DNA of 16,256 nucleotides from JBJEQG01 sp051881635. GTDB taxonomy: Bacteria > Bacillota > Clostridia > Oscillospirales > Acutalibacteraceae. The translations under genes and the position numbers were made by a program. The notes under the pieces are model-generated. The model worked only from the letters and a program-made list of their open reading frames with translations, was not told where the DNA came from and did not search any database. Of the stretch, positions 13,725-16,256 are shown piece after piece. How positions within the stretch are numbered: position 1 is the first letter of the stretch; the number at the start of each line of letters is the position of its first letter. The stretch is taken from the NCBI GenBank assembly GCA_051881635.1, contig JBJEQG010000088.1, forward strand, positions 1 through 16,256, given 5' to 3'.

Positions 13725-14387
13725 TTATTTTGTGTTTCGGTATCGTTGGAGTGTTTCTTTTGCCCAGCGTTGGTCTATATTCAGAAAACCACGATACATC
13801 TTATCTTTTTGACAATGTTCCTCCACAATCTCCAAAGAGCGTTTATAAACAGTCATTTTTGTTGATTGCAGATAGGGTTTTTGTTCAGCACCGATGAAGA
13901 ATTGAAAGTTTATTGTGTCCGTTTTCGGTTGAGTTTCGATAAAAAATCCGTCACGAACATCGGCATTTGTACTTTTACGCACAAGCTCGGAAACAGCCAA
14001 TTTTGTCAATTCAATCGCCATATCGTCTAAATCCTGTTCCAAAACAAGGATTTTTTCCTTGAAAGCATTAACAGTCGGAACAACACGCTTGCAGACATTT
14101 TTTAATTCGGGAAATTCCCGCTCCAAAGTTTCGTCAACAACCTGACGGCGGTCAACATGGGGAATATAGTAAACCATGAAACGCTTTTCGGTATTGTTAT
14201 AGAGCAAAGGGTGGAGCATATATGCACTATAATTGCAATAATGACAACGCCAATGAAAAATAGAGTCATTAAAAATTTCCTTGCGAAAAATCATATCATT
14301 TGCGGTATTCATACTGCATAAGATTGATGTATCGTTTGACCGTCCGCATTTGGGACAGGATACGGTTTTTAAAATTCTTTCAGCCAT
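13725..14387 (-). CDS. CpXC-domain zinc-ribbon protein
   Basis: This soluble 220-residue protein begins MAERILKTVSCPKCG. C11-x2-C14 and C48-x2-C51 (WRCHYCNYSAYMLHPLLYN) form the metal-binding pair of the CpXC domain, followed by the typical KRFMVYYIP strand. The C-terminal half (about 80-220) is mixed helix and strand with no known motif. The family has no established function; zinc binding is the safe inference. A promoter with perfect -10 and correct spacing lies at 14422-14450, and a terminator follows at 13671-13707. It could also be read from the dockerin gene upstream. The ribosome site (AAAGG, about 12 bases away) is weak. Confidence 0.85.
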   Translation of the reverse strand: MAERILKTVSCPKCGRSNDTSILCSMNTANDMIFRKEIFNDSIFHWRCHYCNYSAYMLHPLLYNNTEKRFMVYYIPHVDRRQVVDETLEREFPELKNVCKRVVPTVNAFKEKILVLEQDLDDMAIELTKLAVSELVRKSTNADVRDGFFIETQPKTDTINFQFFIGAEQKPYLQSTKMTVYKRSLEIVEEHCQKDKMYRGFLNIDQRWAKETLQRYRNTK

Positions 14388-14421
14388 AAATTCACAACGC
14401 CTTTGTAAATGGTTTTGTTCT

Positions 14422-14450
14422 ATTATATCATTTGAAAGAAGGGATTACAA
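14422..14450 (-). promoter_or_regulatory. Promoter of the CpXC gene
   Basis: On the - strand, TTGTAA (14450-14445), a 17-base spacer and TATAAT (14427-14422). The -35 hexamer overlaps the stop codon of the preceding dockerin gene. The start would be near 14415. Confidence 0.65.
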
Positions 14451-15833
14451 TAGAGCAGTTTGTTTATATAAGGATAATAAATCGGAAGTGTTGACAATAT
14501 TGTCTTTGTTTAAATCCGCCGCCTTTAATTGAAGTTCGGTTAAATCGGATTTATATATCAGATAGTCGGAAAGGGCGGTTATATCTCTTGTGTTTATGTT
14601 ACCCTCGCCGCTTATATCTCCGCAGACCAGAAATGTATAAGTATGGGATTTTGAGCCGTCAGTTAATGTTAATGTTGCACCTGTGCCTAAAATGCCCGAA
14701 GTTTTTGTTTTATGGTTATGGTCGGAAAACTGAGCCGTATAGCCTGTATAGGTAATTTCCTTTTTAATTTGGGCGATTGTTTTGCCACTGGGAAGTTCAA
14801 TAATATTTTTGGTTAAGTCATAAACGGAGCTTGTAATTTGACTTGTATCGGTAATTTCAGAATTTTGGGAAACAGGGTGAGATGATGAAGTGTTGTCCGA
14901 AACTTCATGAGAAATCTCACTTTGAACGGGAGAAAAATCATTTGCCGTAATTATATAAACAGTGCCGTCACTGATGAAAGCCAATGAATTATTTGAGGCA
15001 CAAAGGGCGGTTATGGTACTGTTCGATGTATATACGGCTGAGATTGTTCCGTTGGTATCAAGACAATAAATTTTGTCGTGTGCGGCGGCATAGATTTTAT
15101 TTTTCATGACGGCGGTATATTGATAATCTGAGGAAAAATAAAGCGAAAATCCGCTTTGCGTATCAAATGTATAGATTTTGCCGTCAGAGGTACAGCATAA
15201 ATTTCCATAAAAATAAAAATCAGCTTGTGGTTTAACAGAGCCGATTTTTATTGCTTTCGATGAATTAACGGCATAGACACCGTCTGCGGTTATTGCGTAA
15301 ACATTTGAATTGTCATAGACAAATAGTTTTTGGACGGCTGAACCGATAAAAACGGAAGTTTGCGGTTTTCCGCCGTCTTTGGTGTAAATTTGAATGGTGT
15401 CGGGAGAACGGTTGTCAACCAAATATATTTTGCTTGTATCATAAGCGGCACAATCAGTTTTCAGGGAAATATCATCAAAGAAAATTTGGTCCGTTTCGGA
15501 GCCGTTTGTGTTGCAAATTATCATAAGGGCATGATATTCTTTATATCCGTTATAATTAAAGTCATTTGAGCAGAATATATAAAGACCGCCTCTGTTCATT
15601 TGTGCATTTTGATAAACAATATCTTCTGAGGCAAAGGCTTTCTTTTGAACCGTCCCTGTTTTATCCGCAAGATAAACCGTAATCGGTGATGAATCGCATA
15701 ACAGAAAGTAATCAGAACCTGTGCTGAATAATTCGGAATCTTTGTTTATTGCATGGCTGTGAAATCCGAAAAAAACGATAAAGATACATAAAATAAAGCT
15801 CAGGGGAAATACTTTAAAATAAGATGACTTCAT
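14445..15833 (-). CDS. Secreted beta-propeller-like protein with C-terminal dockerin-like domain
   Basis: The protein has 462 residues. The signal peptide is 1-28 (MKSSYFKVFP, hydrophobic core, SHA|IN). Residues 40-300 repeat short strands such as KIYLVDN, NVYAITADGVYAVN, KIYTFDT, KIYAAAHDKIYCLDTNG and TVYIITAND, which fit a beta-propeller. A Ser/Thr-rich linker (305-340) precedes a small domain (345-403) and a dockerin-like pair of calcium loops: D406-x-S-x-E-x-N with D417, and D440-x-N-x-D444 with D451. The first loop has Glu where Asp is usual. Such modules bind cohesins or act as compact calcium-stabilised C-termini in non-cellulosomal proteins. I take the ATG at 15833 because it begins the signal peptide. 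A longer frame to 16145 runs backwards into tRNA-Thr and is false. Confidence 0.83.
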   Translation of the reverse strand: MKSSYFKVFPLSFILCIFIVFFGFHSHAINKDSELFSTGSDYFLLCDSSPITVYLADKTGTVQKKAFASEDIVYQNAQMNRGGLYIFCSNDFNYNGYKEYHALMIICNTNGSETDQIFFDDISLKTDCAAYDTSKIYLVDNRSPDTIQIYTKDGGKPQTSVFIGSAVQKLFVYDNSNVYAITADGVYAVNSSKAIKIGSVKPQADFYFYGNLCCTSDGKIYTFDTQSGFSLYFSSDYQYTAVMKNKIYAAAHDKIYCLDTNGTISAVYTSNSTITALCASNNSLAFISDGTVYIITANDFSPVQSEISHEVSDNTSSSHPVSQNSEITDTSQITSSVYDLTKNIIELPSGKTIAQIKKEITYTGYTAQFSDHNHKTKTSGILGTGATLTLTDGSKSHTYTFLVCGDISGEGNINTRDITALSDYLIYKSDLTELQLKAADLNKDNIVNTSDLLSLYKQTALL

Positions 15834-15867
15834 GATATTTATTTTCCTAAAATCAAAATATAATAAT

Positions 15868-15896
15868 ATTTTACAGGAAATATGTATTTTCGACAA
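15868..15896 (-). promoter_or_regulatory. Candidate promoter of the dockerin gene
   Basis: On the - strand, TTGTCG (15896-15891), a 17-base spacer and TAAAAT (15873-15868). Both boxes deviate from consensus, but spacing and position suit the ATG at 15833. The rest of 15834-16023 is AT-rich with nothing else recognisable. Confidence 0.45.
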
Positions 15897-16023
15897 GGGA
15901 GGATAATATCTAAAAAATACGGTTATATATTGGATATTTTCAATAAAGTTTTTAATTCTCTCGGAATAAAATAAATGATATGGATTTTGACAAAACAAAA
16001 AATAAAAAAATTTAAAAAAACTG

Positions 16024-16052
16024 TTGACAAACGGAAAAAATAGTGGTATTAT
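16024..16052 (+). promoter_or_regulatory. tRNA promoter
   Basis: TTGACA (16024-16029), a 17-base spacer and TATTAT (16047-16052). The transcript would start near 16059 and carry a short leader hairpin (TCCCA...TGGGA, 16060-16080) before tRNA-Thr. Confidence 0.82.
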
Positions 16053-16087
16053 ATAAAAGTCCCAAGCGAAAGCGGTGGGAAAAATAA

Positions 16088-16163
16088 GCTGGTGTAGCTC
16101 AGTTGGTAGAGCAGCTGATTTGTAATCAGCAGGTCGGGGGTTCAAGTCCGTCCACCAGCTCCA
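16088..16163 (+). tRNA. tRNA-Thr (anticodon TGT)
   Basis: Acceptor arm GCTGGTG/CACCAGC, D-arm TAGCTCAGTTGGTAGAGCA, anticodon stem GCTGA/TCAGC with loop TTTGTAA, T-loop GGTTCAAGTCC, and encoded CCA at 16161-16163. It reads ACA codons. Confidence 0.97.
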
Positions 16164-16170
16164 TATTTTT

Positions 16171-16254
16171 GGGAGAGTTCCAGAGCGGTCAAATGGGGCA
16201 GACTGTAAATCTGTTGCTTCGGCTTCGATGGTTCGAATCCATCCTCTCCCACCA
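16171..16254 (+). tRNA. tRNA-Tyr (anticodon GTA)
   Basis: Acceptor arm GGGAGAG/CTCTCCC, anticodon stem GCAGA/TCTGT (G-U at one end) with loop CTGTAAA, a long class II variable arm (about 16214-16226), T-loop GGTTCGAATCC and encoded CCA at 16252-16254. It lies seven bases after tRNA-Thr, in one transcript that probably continues past the window. Confidence 0.97.
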
Positions 16255-16256
16255 AA

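Noticed and set aside
13685..13897. Short + strand open frame of 70 codons with a hydrophobic start
   Set aside because: It starts in the - strand terminator hairpin and is antisense to the CpXC gene. There is no ribosome site.
14445..16145. Extended - strand reading frame of 566 codons starting MNPRPADYKSAAL
   Set aside because: Its first part is the reverse of tRNA-Thr and of the AT-rich promoter region, a well-known false start. The signal peptide begins at the ATG at 15833.

Overview
The window looks like a chromosomal segment of a low-to-mid GC Firmicute of the class Clostridia, probably an Oscillospiraceae/Ruminococcaceae-type gut or rumen bacterium. The reasons are AGGAGG-type ribosome binding sites, TTGACA/TATAAT promoters, a dockerin-like secreted protein, SipW-type export, and DUF1284 and CpXC proteins. 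The genus is not certain. A run of exactly 100 N (13268-13367) marks a scaffold join, so this is a draft or metagenomic assembly.

Left part (1-4868, + strand): the end of an rRNA operon (5S rRNA plus terminator), then housekeeping genes. These are rarA/mgsA (AAA+ ATPase of stalled replication forks), a small membrane protein that resembles a C-terminally cut TspO/MBR protein and is coupled to a dus (tRNA-dihydrouridine synthase) gene, an XRE-type HTH protein with a strictly 5-residue-periodic glycine repeat, and a HAD phosphatase with its own promoter and terminators.

Middle left (4866-5940, - strand): bioY (biotin ECF S-component), overlapped at its end by a Cys-rich DUF1284 gene. The bioY promoter carries two BirA-like operators, so the unit is very probably biotin-repressed.

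Centre (5967-13580, + strand): the most interesting part. A divergent promoter drives a gene that fuses an Rrf2-type HTH regulator to a SipW/ER-type signal peptidase I. It is followed by three closely spaced genes whose exported products share the SipW-type signal motif GT[YFL][AS]WQS[IL][SN]Q. Two are tandem-duplicated TasA/camelysin-like surface or matrix proteins, the second carrying extra Ig-like domains and a C-terminal lectin-like domain. The third is a long isopeptide-domain (SpaA/Cna-B/FctA-like) protein with a proline-rich stalk and a non-canonical sortase-type anchor (RPGTG). I infer a self-contained surface-fibre or biofilm module in which the processing enzyme is physically joined to a DNA-binding domain.

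Right part (13580-16256): a CpXC-domain gene and a secreted beta-propeller/dockerin-like gene on the - strand, then a tRNA-Thr(TGT) and tRNA-Tyr(GTA) pair on the + strand behind a strong promoter. I see no CRISPR array, transposase, integrase or phage gene. The gene-free stretches all hold promoters, operators or terminators, and none exceeds about 260 bases.
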